Shown: piece after piece, positions 42,660 to 51,601 of the stretch
How the letters are laid out: the number at the start of each line of letters is the position of its first letter
Numbering within the stretch: position 1 is the stretch's first letter
NCBI GenBank assembly: GCA_910586485.1
Contig: CAJUIA010000015.1
Coordinates: 36,528-100,527 of the forward strand
Direction: 5' to 3'
Source: an uncultured Acetatifactor sp.
Lineage (GTDB): Bacteria > Bacillota > Clostridia > Lachnospirales > Lachnospiraceae
DNA length: 64,000 nucleotides
Program-made: the position numbers and the translations under genes
The notes under the pieces: generated by a model
Seen by the model: the letters and a program-made list of their open reading frames with translations, nothing else
Told to the model about the DNA's origin: nothing
The model's database searches: none

Positions 42660-44113
42660 CTCTTTAAGCTTTTTTGCTTTTTTTATTATAACAACATTAG
42701 TATATTTTGTATTGCCTCAAAAATTGAAAAACATGTGGCTTCTGTTTATGAGCTATATATTTTATATGCAGTGGAATGTAGAATATGCCTTGCTGATGTT
42801 GGTGGTTACAGCGACTACTTGGGTCGCGGGTATCTTAATGCAGAAATTCAAGAGCGTTGTTGCAAAAAAGTCATGTTTGCTCACTTGTATAGTATTTAAC
42901 ATACTGTTTCTTTGCTTTTTTAAATATGCAGATTTTGTACTTGAAAACTTAGGCCTTATTATGTCACGCGAATTTTCTTCACTGAATATTTTGTTGCCAG
43001 TGGGAATTTCCTTTTATATTTTTCAGGCAGTCGGTTACGTGGTTGATGTTTATCGAGGGGAACTTCCAGCAGAAAGAAGCTTTATTGTATATGCCTTATT
43101 TGTTTCTTTTTATCCACAGTTGGTGGCAGGTCCTATTGAACGGTCTACAAATTTGATTGGGCAGTTAAAGGAAAAGCACTATTTTGAATATAACAGAGTG
43201 AGAGAAGGATTGCTCCTTATGGGATGGGGCCTTTTTCAGAAAATGGTGATTGCAGATCGGGCAGCGATTTTGGTAAATACTGTATTTTATAATTATAGTC
43301 TATATTCGGGCAGTTGCAGGGTGGTTGCTGCTATTTGTTTTGCAATTCAGATATATTGTGATTTTGGCGGATACAGTAATATTGCTATTGGAGCTGCTAA
43401 AGTTATGGGAATTTCGTTGATACACAATTTTAACGCGCCTTATTTTGCAGTGTCGATAAAGGACTTTTGGCGCAGGTGGCATGTTTCTCTGAGCCAATGG
43501 TTTCGCGATTATGTATATATCCCAATGGGGGGAAGTCGCTGTTCTAAAATCAAAAAATACAAAAATCTGATGTGCACTTTCTTGTTAAGCGGATTATGGC
43601 ATGGTGCAGGATGGAACTATGTATTTTGGGGGGGGGTATCACGGAATATGCCAAATTATAGGTGAAATTACAGAGCCCCTGAAAAATAAAGTATATACTT
43701 TTTTTAAGATTGATGTATCTACAGAATTACATAAGCTGTGGAAGCAAGTTGTTACTTTTGTGCTGGTGGACATAGCGTGGATTTTTTTTCGTGCAGATTC
43801 CTTTAAAAGTGGGATGGATTTTTGCGTGGGAATTGTAACTAATATGCAGTTGGGAGCATTTTTTGCAGCCCCATTTTCGTATTTTGCTGTAATGGGATTT
43901 AGCATGGATGAGGTGATTATATTTTTGGGGGGCTTAATAATTCTCTGGGCAGTGGACTTAAAAAGGAGTAAATGCAGTATTCTAGGGTGGGTTGCAGATC
44001 AGAATTTTTTGTCAAGGTGGGTGATTTATATTTCTCTTATATTTATGATCATGATATACGGGATATATGGTACGGATTATCAGCAGACCCAATTTATTTA
44101 TTTCCAGTTTTGA
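42649..44113 (+). pseudogene. MBOAT (AlgI-like) O-acyltransferase, switched off by a ninth G in a poly-G tract
   Basis: A multi-pass membrane O-acyltransferase that would acetylate or acylate the polysaccharide across the membrane. The first frame (338 codons) carries LPVGISFYIFQAVGYVVDVYRG, FVSFYPQLVAGPIERSTNL, DFGGYSNIAIGAAKVMGI and FWRRWHVSLSQWFRDYVYIPMGGSR, and the MBOAT histidine in LLSGLWHGAGWNYVFWGG. It then meets nine G at 43628-43636 and ends at 43665. The remaining C-terminus (YHGICQIIGEITEPLKNK onward, several helices) continues in the next frame to 44113. With eight G the gene gives a full 487-residue protein. The SGNH partner gene directly downstream is intact. Confidence 0.88.
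43628..43636 (+). repeat. G9 homopolymer in the MBOAT gene
   Basis: Nine consecutive G. Eight would keep the reading frame, nine shift it into an early stop. This is the usual form of a slipped-strand contingency switch, although such runs are also prone to sequencing error. Confidence 0.85.
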
Positions 44114-44123
44114 AGGGAGTCTC

Positions 44124-45050
44124 ATGAAAAAGAAAATATTATTTGTATTGAAAAGTCTAGCATTATTTGGTCTGGTATTGTTTTTTTCAGTACATATTAT
44201 TATGCCGGCGCTGCCAAATGGTTATATGGCAGCATTTATTGACAAACTAGAAAGGGCAAATAGTATTTCTTCTTCCAAGATCATTTTAATGGGAGGGTCT
44301 AGTGTCGCATTTGGAATCAGGTCAGATATGCTGGAAAAGTCACTGGAAATGCCGGTGGTTAACATGGGATTGCATGCAGGATTGGGTCAGACCTTTTGCA
44401 TGGATTTGGCCCAAAAAGTAATTTGTGAAGGAGATATTGTTATTATCATGCCGGAGGCTTACGATTATATTGATGGGGTTGTGGATGGTACGTTGGCCTG
44501 GTTGATACTTGATAATGATTTAACGCTTTTAGCAGATGTACGCCCTACAGATTACAAAAGCCTGATTGAGGGGTTCCCGGCGTATTTAAAGAGGGCCTGT
44601 ATGTATTGGACAAAAGAAACCGGTAAAAAGGTAGATGCTAGAAAGGATTACAATGAATATGGTGACAATATTTCCGGCAGAGAAGCGGGAAACATTATGG
44701 AAGGTGGATATATATCATCAGAGTTTTTTAGGGTAGCGGTTAACAATGAATTGATGGCTTATTACAATAATTATAGTCAGTATGTGCAGGGGCAAGGCGC
44801 CATAATGGTGATGGCAAGTATGCCTATTATAGAGCCATTGGTAGCAGGACATGAGGATGAGGCGGAACTGCGCCAGGAGAAAGTAGAGGAATTAGCGGAG
44901 TTTCCTGTTATTTCTGAGTGGGAGGATTATGTATATCCTGTGGAATATTTTTATGACACAAATTATCATTTAAATGGTGTCGGAAGCCTATTACGTACAC
45001 AACAGCTGATAGATGATATAAAAAGATGGATGGAGGATGAAGATATATGA
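44124..45050 (+). CDS. SGNH-hydrolase-like membrane-anchored protein, MBOAT partner
   Basis: A 308-residue protein with one N-terminal membrane helix (ILFVLKSLALFGLVLFFSVHIIMPAL) and an external domain. Block I is KIILMGGSSVAFGIRSDMLEK with the nucleophile serine, and the C-terminal DTNYHLNGVGSLLRT gives the Asp-x3-His pair. AlgJ/AlgX- or DltD-like partners of MBOAT proteins often have this form and take over the acyl group on the outside. ATG 44124 follows GGGAG; longer frames overlapping the MBOAT end are rejected. Overlaps the next gene by four bases. Confidence 0.78.
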   Translation: MKKKILFVLKSLALFGLVLFFSVHIIMPALPNGYMAAFIDKLERANSISSSKIILMGGSSVAFGIRSDMLEKSLEMPVVNMGLHAGLGQTFCMDLAQKVICEGDIVIIMPEAYDYIDGVVDGTLAWLILDNDLTLLADVRPTDYKSLIEGFPAYLKRACMYWTKETGKKVDARKDYNEYGDNISGREAGNIMEGGYISSEFFRVAVNNELMAYYNNYSQYVQGQGAIMVMASMPIIEPLVAGHEDEAELRQEKVEELAEFPVISEWEDYVYPVEYFYDTNYHLNGVGSLLRTQQLIDDIKRWMEDEDI

Positions 45051-46642
45051 AAGTTAAAAGGTGCAAATTTATCGGAGTATATTTACCACTTCTTTTAATC
45101 ATTGTATATTTGTCTTGTAGTTATCTTTTGTATCGCTTTGGATGCTACATTTGGCCCTTCCGAAAAGACTTTAAAACATTTATTTTTGTGCTGAGTTGTA
45201 TTTTGTTTCTCACGCTGGGGTATGCGTTGGCGGTAAGGAACAAACAGAGCAGAACAGGGGTAGTTATTCTAAAACTGTCTGCAGAAAAAGTGTTGATGGT
45301 ATCCTGCGTTGCGGCGCTGGTGATGTTTTTGCCCATATGCAAGGCATATACCAATTCATGGTATCCTCCAGTTATACGAACACTACTAGATCCCAAAGGA
45401 GTGTATTATGAATTGTCGGAGATTACGTTAAGCAGAACCGGAATTAGAATTTGGGCTTTTCTGGATGTTTTTTCTTATATTTTATTTCCTTTAACTCTTT
45501 GGGCATGGGAAGAAATCAGAGAGGCAGTAAAGATTATTTCCATAGTGACGGCAATAGGATACTTGATGATATATATTTCCAGCGCACGAAATATAATGGT
45601 TGCAGTTCAGATGCTGTCAATAGTAGCAGTATGGCTTAGTGTTGTATGTGTAAATCGGCGAGAAACTCAGAAGAGGAAGCTTGGAAAAATAACTTTGTTG
45701 AGTGCTGGATATATTTTGTTAGCAATATGTTTTTTTGGTATGACAATGTCTGCACGTATTGGATTTAGCGATGATGTGTATGTTGCGTTACGAGAAGAAT
45801 CCGTGGATCAAAATATAACAGGAAATGCTGGAACAAGTAATGTCGGAACAGGAGATTCAGAAAGTAGCAATGTGGTAAATGACAATACTGAAATTGCTGA
45901 GAAGAGTGAAAGCGAGAATGTAAAAAAATTTAAAGCATCAGTAGAGGAATGGAATGCAACGGGAGTAGGCCAGCCTGTGGGGTCAGGGACTTATTTTTCT
46001 AATGGACTGGAAATCACGGAAGAGCAGTTAGAGCGCTTTTGCGATGTTTATTTTATTTTTCCAAATTATACGGATATATGGTCCAAGGCTTATGCAAATA
46101 TGGAGGATCCGTTGGTGAAAAGGCTTCCCAGCGGCTTGGCAAATTTGTATGTTATTGGATCTTCCTATGTGACAAATGGTTATAATTGTCTTACGGTAGC
46201 CCTTCATTCAGAGCATAAGTGGACTTATGGTTTTGGACATTCTGCATTTCTTTCGAGTTACATAGATAGATTTTTGCATACCAATATTTCTGAAAGGACA
46301 TACTATCACCGTTTATCTAACGAGCAAAGGTATCCGTTAGTATCAAAAAGTTTATGGCCCAGCGCGTTTGTGCAGTTGGCGGATGATCTAACATTTTGGG
46401 GAGTAGTTCTCTTTATGTCTGTTCTGGGTTTTGTGGTAGCTAAAGTATGGAAATCTATTCTGTTTGAAAACAATTATTGGGGAGTTCTTTTACTGGGGCA
46501 GTTGATGCTGGGTGTGCTGTTTCTTCCTGCTAACAATATACTTGGAAACAGTGGAGGTTTTTTTGTTACATTCTGGAGTTTGTTTGTTGCTTGGTTTTTA
46601 TCTGCATTTAAGATAAAGAAGCAAATTAGTGAAAACAATTAA
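45047..46642 (+). CDS. Putative polysaccharide polymerase (Wzy-like membrane protein)
   Basis: A 531-residue protein with about ten membrane helices, no soluble domain at either end, and one long external loop (about 245-440) rich in Asn/Glu/Ser. A conserved-looking SSARNIMVAVQML segment follows mid-protein helices. Size, topology and position between repeat-unit genes suggest a Wzy polymerase, a family with little sequence conservation. It starts inside the SGNH gene's last codons (ATGA overlap). Confidence 0.6.
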   Translation: MKVKRCKFIGVYLPLLLIIVYLSCSYLLYRFGCYIWPFRKDFKTFIFVLSCILFLTLGYALAVRNKQSRTGVVILKLSAEKVLMVSCVAALVMFLPICKAYTNSWYPPVIRTLLDPKGVYYELSEITLSRTGIRIWAFLDVFSYILFPLTLWAWEEIREAVKIISIVTAIGYLMIYISSARNIMVAVQMLSIVAVWLSVVCVNRRETQKRKLGKITLLSAGYILLAICFFGMTMSARIGFSDDVYVALREESVDQNITGNAGTSNVGTGDSESSNVVNDNTEIAEKSESENVKKFKASVEEWNATGVGQPVGSGTYFSNGLEITEEQLERFCDVYFIFPNYTDIWSKAYANMEDPLVKRLPSGLANLYVIGSSYVTNGYNCLTVALHSEHKWTYGFGHSAFLSSYIDRFLHTNISERTYYHRLSNEQRYPLVSKSLWPSAFVQLADDLTFWGVVLFMSVLGFVVAKVWKSILFENNYWGVLLLGQLMLGVLFLPANNILGNSGGFFVTFWSLFVAWFLSAFKIKKQISENN

Positions 46643-46675
46643 TTATATCAAGTTGCAGTAGAGGTGAGGGAACAG

Positions 46676-48028
46676 GTGAAAGATGAGAAACAGACATATA
46701 GGGGCCTAATTATACAAAACAATCCTTTTAGTTTTAAAACAGGAAACGGAAAGACATTAGCGGCCATGTTTGCGCAATGGGATGCTGAAAATCTGGCACA
46801 AATATTTACCAGTAACTTACAGCCGGATTTTTCCATTTGCAAGCATTATTATAAAATATCGGATGGGTCAGCATTAAAATCGTTTATGACACATTGTGAC
46901 TGCGGAATAGAGATAAGCGATGAGAATGTTGGCAACTCATACTATTTTGAAGAGATTAAAAGACCCAGTAATTTTATAAGTGGACTACAAGGATGGATGC
47001 GGGAGAGTCATTTTGTCGCCGTATTACGTGACTTCATATGGCGTAAGAGTAAATGGAATAATGAAAAACTATATCAATGGCTTGATGAGATACAGCCGCA
47101 ATTTGTATTTTTGCTGGCAGGAAATATGTCAGTTTTTTATGATGTTGCATATTTTATTTGCGATAAATTTCAGATTCCTTTATTCTTGCAAATAACGGAT
47201 GATTACTTTATTTATCGAAGTGGGTGGAACCCTTGGAAAAATTTGCATAGGCGTAGGATGTCTAAGAGACTTGGCGAAGCGATTAAGAAATGTGAATGTT
47301 CTGTTGTGATTTGTGATAAGATGGCTCGTGTATTTGAAGAAAAGTATGGCGGAGAATATTTTGTTTGTATGAACAATGTAGACGTGCAGGACTTGGAGGA
47401 GTTTGAAGCCAGACAGGAAGGGAGAGACATTGAACTGGTATATGCAGGTAATTTGGGAATAAATCGTTGGAAGGTACTAAACTTAATTGGGCGGGCATTG
47501 GCAGAACTGGCGCAAGAGGGAATTTCTGCGCGATTGAGTGTTTACTCTTCTTTTACTCCAGGGAAGCATATATTAAAAAAATTAACGATTCCTTCATCAA
47601 TGCAATTTTGTGGCAGCTTGTATGGAGAAGCTTTGGATCGAGTCAAGAACGATGCAGATATTCTTGTACATGTAGAGGCTTTCGAAAAGCGTTATCGGCA
47701 GCTGACCTATACAGCGATGTCAACAAAAGTACCGGAATATATGGGCAGTGGCAGGTCGATTTTGGCGGTGGGGCCTCCTGAGGCGGCATCTATTGAATTT
47801 TTGAATCAAAATAATGTAGCCTTGCTGGTAACTGAGCGATCAAAGGAGGCGGTGAAAGAGCAGATCAGACGTTTTGCGGGTGGGGGTGAAGAATTTGTTG
47901 AAATGCGTGAACGGGCTGTTCGGATTGCAAGGGAAAGATTTTCAAGGGAGAAAAACGCAAAAGATATTTTAAAAATTATATCAGAAGGATGTGAAAGAAG
48001 TGAGAAAATTAAGAAATTTAAAAATTGA
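46676..48028 (+). CDS. Glycosyltransferase family 4-like protein
   Basis: A 450-residue GT-B-type glycosyltransferase. The N-terminal half includes FVFLLAGNMSVFYDVAYFICDKFQIPLFLQITDDYF. The donor half has ELVYAGNLGINRWKVLNLIGRAL, CGSLYGEALDRVKNDADILVHVEAFEKRYR and STKVPEYMGSGRSILAVGPPEAAS. It probably adds one sugar of the repeat unit. The start is taken as GTG 46676, behind GAGGTGAGGG at 46661-46670; GTG 46664 lies within that site. The end overlaps the next gene by about 30-40 bp. Confidence 0.82.
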   Translation: MKDEKQTYRGLIIQNNPFSFKTGNGKTLAAMFAQWDAENLAQIFTSNLQPDFSICKHYYKISDGSALKSFMTHCDCGIEISDENVGNSYYFEEIKRPSNFISGLQGWMRESHFVAVLRDFIWRKSKWNNEKLYQWLDEIQPQFVFLLAGNMSVFYDVAYFICDKFQIPLFLQITDDYFIYRSGWNPWKNLHRRRMSKRLGEAIKKCECSVVICDKMARVFEEKYGGEYFVCMNNVDVQDLEEFEARQEGRDIELVYAGNLGINRWKVLNLIGRALAELAQEGISARLSVYSSFTPGKHILKKLTIPSSMQFCGSLYGEALDRVKNDADILVHVEAFEKRYRQLTYTAMSTKVPEYMGSGRSILAVGPPEAASIEFLNQNNVALLVTERSKEAVKEQIRRFAGGGEEFVEMRERAVRIARERFSREKNAKDILKIISEGCERSEKIKKFKN

Positions 48029-49565
48029 TGAACTAATATGCTATATCATTATTTTTGCTGCGTGTCTTAAATTACCGAATGCCTTGCAGGATATTGGCAA
48101 TGCCGTTTACATGATTGCGCTTGTGGCGTCATTTTTCTACCTTTTTTGGAAAATGTTATGGAAGCGTGAACTTTTGAAAAACGTGTATCATACATGGGGA
48201 ATAGTGCTGGTTATATTGTTTCTTATTTCTGCGGCTGCCAATCATGGACTTTTTATAGTAAGAAATCTTCGTGCCTGCATTTGTGGAATCCTATTTTTCT
48301 TTATTCTGGTTCCATGTGCAGGAATTTGGAGCAAGGAAGCTGCGGGGGAAAAGATTCATAAAGTTAATATGATAATAATAACCAGCACAATGATTTATGG
48401 AATTATCATGTTATTTTTTACAATTTTCAGAGGACACTTTTATTTGATTAATTATTCTGGGAGTATGATCAGGATTGGGTGGAATGTCGGAAGGAATATG
48501 GGAATATATGCCGAGGGAAATCTGGCGGGATATGCAAGTGTGCTTTCCTTTGCTGTGGGACTTGTTGAACTGGTTTTTTTAAAGAGTGAAAATATGTCAT
48601 CAAGAAAGACTAAAATATTTGTTTGGGCAAATCAAATAATTCAAAGTGTTTGTGTGGTGGTTAGCTGCAGTAGAACAGCCTACTTGGTCACATTAGTTAT
48701 ACTATTTGTCTATGTGTATGTATGGGCTAAAGTTACAGGGAGAAAAAGGCGGTTGTTGCAAGGTGTGGGAATATGTGTTCTGGGGGGGGGTATATTGTTA
48801 ATTATTGGTTCGATGATAAACTTACTTCCAGGTATCATTATAAAGCCATTTTTGATAAACCTGCCGGAAAATTCTTTTGAGTGGGTGGATGAAGGAGAAA
48901 ATAAAGAAGCCGAAAACGAAGAAGCAGAAAATATATCTATGACATATAGAATATTAACAGGAGAACAAAGTGTAACATCTGTTGAACCAATAGAGGATGT
49001 GCAAAGTATTAAAGACCAAGAAGGAAGCAAGCCTGTGCAAGCCGAGGATGAAAAAGACCAGACAGATATTATTGCTACTTTGGACAAGTACAGTAGTGGG
49101 CGACTTCAGCTATGGAAGAGCGGATATAAGAGATGGAAAGAAAGACCATTATTTGGCGAAGGGCTATATAGAGCTGATAATTTTATTGCCACGCCTTCTG
49201 ATGACAACAAGGGAGTAGTAAATATAAGCTATTTTGCAATGCACAATGATTATATTCAGGCATATGTTTCGGGTGGGATATTAGGAGGCACAGCATTCAT
49301 TTCGTACATAGCATATGTTTTATTGAGGACTAAGCGAAAATTTGTTGTTATTTCAGAAAATTTGACCATAGAAGACAGATTAAAAGTGGGTGCATTATTA
49401 GCTTTGGTGATCGGAGGACTATTTGCCGGTATGTTATTAACAGTGAACTATTTCGATTGTTTTGCAACGGGGGCGATATTTTGGTGTTATTTTGGTTTTT
49501 TGGCAAAATATGTTGAAACTCTTTATGCGGCTAACTGTGCAAATCCTAAAGAAAAATCTGTTTAG
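47991..49565 (+). CDS. O-antigen ligase/polymerase-family membrane protein
   Basis: A 524-residue protein with about eleven membrane helices. The external loop (about 295-400) is acidic and ends in the family hallmark SGRLQLWKSGYKRWKERPLFGEGLYRADNF followed by AMHNDYIQAYVSGGILGG (PF04932, Wzy_C/WaaL). It probably polymerises or ligates the finished repeat. GTG 47991 and GTG 48000 are both possible starts. It contains an in-frame run of nine G (48782-48790); loss or gain of one would truncate it. Confidence 0.82.
   Translation: MKEVRKLRNLKIDELICYIIIFAACLKLPNALQDIGNAVYMIALVASFFYLFWKMLWKRELLKNVYHTWGIVLVILFLISAAANHGLFIVRNLRACICGILFFFILVPCAGIWSKEAAGEKIHKVNMIIITSTMIYGIIMLFFTIFRGHFYLINYSGSMIRIGWNVGRNMGIYAEGNLAGYASVLSFAVGLVELVFLKSENMSSRKTKIFVWANQIIQSVCVVVSCSRTAYLVTLVILFVYVYVWAKVTGRKRRLLQGVGICVLGGGILLIIGSMINLLPGIIIKPFLINLPENSFEWVDEGENKEAENEEAENISMTYRILTGEQSVTSVEPIEDVQSIKDQEGSKPVQAEDEKDQTDIIATLDKYSSGRLQLWKSGYKRWKERPLFGEGLYRADNFIATPSDDNKGVVNISYFAMHNDYIQAYVSGGILGGTAFISYIAYVLLRTKRKFVVISENLTIEDRLKVGALLALVIGGLFAGMLLTVNYFDCFATGAIFWCYFGFLAKYVETLYAANCANPKEKSV
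48782..48790 (+). repeat. G9 homopolymer in the ligase/polymerase gene
   Basis: Nine G reading in frame (LGGGI). The gene is intact at this length, so it would be the ON state if the tract varies. Confidence 0.8.
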
Positions 49566-49599
49566 TAAGGTATTTTATGTTATCGGAGGTATGTGATCA

Positions 49600-51414
49600 G
49601 TGTATATCTTAGGAATCAGTGCGTTTTATCATGATAGTGCTGCAGCGCTTGTCAGGGATGGAGAAATTGTTGCTGCTGTTTCAGAAGAGCGCTTTACCAG
49701 AATAAAACAAGACTATAATTTTCCATATCATTCGGTACAGTATTGCTTAAAATGTGCGGGAATTACAGTTAAGGATATAGACGCAGTTGTTTTTTATGAT
49801 AAGCCACTGCTTAAATTTGAAAGATTGCTGGAAACATATCTCGCATTTGCACCTAAAGGAATTGCCTCTTTTCAAAAGGCGATTCCCTTATGGCTTAAAC
49901 AAAAGTTGTTTATACCGAAAGAGATAGATAAAAATATTGAAGGATATGAGGGGCCAATTTATTTTACTTACCATCATGAATCTCACTCAGCGAGTGCATT
50001 CTATCCTTCTCCGTTTGAAAGGGCAGCAATCATTACTTTTGACGGGGTAGGAGAATGGGCAACTACCACTTATGGAATTGGTGAAAAAAATAAGATAAAA
50101 TTGTTAGGTGAGCTCAATTTTCCACATTCTTTGGGTTTGTTTTATTCTGCATTTACTTATTATCTTGGGTTTAAGGTAAATTCCGGAGAGTATAAGGTTA
50201 TGGGGCTGGCACCATATGGCGAACCGAAGTATGTGGACAGAATATTGGACGAATTAATTGATATTAAGGAGGACGGGTCATTTTGGCTGAATCAGCGCTA
50301 CTTTGACTATTGCGTAGGGCTGAAAATGACATCTAAAAAGTTTGAAAAACTTTTTGGAATGCCTGTGCGAAAGCCGGAGAGCGTGCTTAGTCAAAAGCAT
50401 ATGGATATTGCAAAAAGTATGCAAGCGGTCACGGAAATTGTAATATTAAAAATTGCGGAGTATGTAAAGAAGCAGACAGCAATGGATTATTTATGTCTTG
50501 CAGGAGGTTCGGCTTTAAACTGCGTGGCAAACGGTAAACTTATCAAGGCGGGTATATTTAAAGACATATGGATTCAACCTGCCGCAGGCGATGCGGGGGG
50601 GGCACTGGGGGCGGCTTTGTTCTATTGGCACCAGTTGGAAGAGAAAGAACGAAGGATTGTTTTACCTGACTCCCAAAAAGGAAGTTACCTAGGGCCTGAG
50701 TTTTCAGATAGTGAGATCAAAGCATTTCTGGATCAAGTGGGCGCTGTGTATGTAAAGATGGATGAGGATAAACTGTGTAGAACAGTGGCAGATTACCTGA
50801 TGCAGGGAAGTGTTGTGGGGCATATGAACGGGCGCATGGAATTCGGCCCAAGAGCATTGGGAAACAGAAGCATTTTAGGGGATCCAAGAAACAGTGAGAT
50901 GCAGAAGATAATGAATCTAAAGATAAAGTTCAGAGAATCTTTTCGGCCTTTTGCCCCGGCTTGTCTAGAAGAGTGTGCATCAGAATATTTTGATATGCAG
51001 GGTATAACAAGCAGTCCATATATGCTGCTGACAACAGAAGTGCTCAAAAAACATTGGAAGCCGGTGGATGATGAAAAGACGGGGTTGGATAAACTGCATC
51101 AGGAGCGCTCGGATGTACCCGCGATCACACATGTTGATTATTCAGCGCGTTTGCAGACGGTAACGGAAGTGGGCAACGAACGGTTTTACAAAATTATTAA
51201 AGAATTCTATAAAGCCACGGGCTGTCCGTGCGTTGTAAATACATCGTTTAATATTCGCGGAGAGCCCATAGTCTGTACGCCGGAGGACGCATACAGGTGC
51301 TTTATGTATACTGATATGGATATACTGGTCATTGGTAATTATATTATGGAGAAGAAAAAGCAACCGCAAATGGACGGGGCAGAGGAGTATAAAAAACAGT
51401 TTAAATTAGATTGA
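49600..51414 (+). CDS. NodU/TobZ-type O-carbamoyltransferase
   Basis: Transfers a carbamoyl group from carbamoyl phosphate, through carbamoyl-AMP, to a sugar hydroxyl. The 604-residue protein has both family domains. The N-terminal Kae1-like domain has MYILGISAFYHDSAAALVRDGEIVAAVSEERFTRIKQD, the metal-binding HHESHSASAFYPSPF and ITFDGVGEWATT. The C-terminal domain has MNGRMEFGPRALGNRSILGDPR and VNTSFNIRGEPIVCTPEDAYRCFM. The start is GTG 49600 after GGAGG. A run of eight G (50595-50602) is in frame. It leads a cassette with DUF5989, SGNH and SxtJ-like genes, as in other carbamoylation loci. Confidence 0.92.
   Translation: MYILGISAFYHDSAAALVRDGEIVAAVSEERFTRIKQDYNFPYHSVQYCLKCAGITVKDIDAVVFYDKPLLKFERLLETYLAFAPKGIASFQKAIPLWLKQKLFIPKEIDKNIEGYEGPIYFTYHHESHSASAFYPSPFERAAIITFDGVGEWATTTYGIGEKNKIKLLGELNFPHSLGLFYSAFTYYLGFKVNSGEYKVMGLAPYGEPKYVDRILDELIDIKEDGSFWLNQRYFDYCVGLKMTSKKFEKLFGMPVRKPESVLSQKHMDIAKSMQAVTEIVILKIAEYVKKQTAMDYLCLAGGSALNCVANGKLIKAGIFKDIWIQPAAGDAGGALGAALFYWHQLEEKERRIVLPDSQKGSYLGPEFSDSEIKAFLDQVGAVYVKMDEDKLCRTVADYLMQGSVVGHMNGRMEFGPRALGNRSILGDPRNSEMQKIMNLKIKFRESFRPFAPACLEECASEYFDMQGITSSPYMLLTTEVLKKHWKPVDDEKTGLDKLHQERSDVPAITHVDYSARLQTVTEVGNERFYKIIKEFYKATGCPCVVNTSFNIRGEPIVCTPEDAYRCFMYTDMDILVIGNYIMEKKKQPQMDGAEEYKKQFKLD
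50595..50602 (+). repeat. G8 homopolymer in the carbamoyltransferase gene
   Basis: Eight G reading in frame within the conserved DAGGALG segment. It is the third long G run within 7 kb of the locus. Confidence 0.75.
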
Positions 51415-51424
51415 GGAGAAAACG

Positions 51425-51589
51425 ATGGCAGGTAAGAGAAGAAGAGGCATAATGAAGGAGTTTATACAATTTTTTAAGGAGAAAAAATCTTACTGGGTAG
51501 TTCCCTTGGTGATTGTGCTGGCAGTATTGCTGGGGCTTGTTATCCTTGGGGGAACATCTGCTGCGCCGTTTATTTATACATTGTTTTAG
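51425..51589 (+). CDS. DUF5989-family small membrane protein (SxtK-like)
   Basis: A 54-residue protein found between the carbamoyltransferase and SGNH genes. A basic N-terminus (MAGKRRRGIMKEFIQFFKEK) leads to a tryptophan-bearing KSYWVVPLVIVLAVLLGLVIL membrane helix and the short external end SAAPFIYTLF that marks the DUF5989 family. The family is known almost only from carbamoyltransferase loci, including, by recall, sxtK of the saxitoxin cluster. Its function is unknown; help in placing the carbamoyltransferase at the membrane is a guess. GAGGAG precedes the ATG. Confidence 0.85.
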   Translation: MAGKRRRGIMKEFIQFFKEKKSYWVVPLVIVLAVLLGLVILGGTSAAPFIYTLF

Positions 51590-51601
51590 AGGTGAATTCA
51601 G

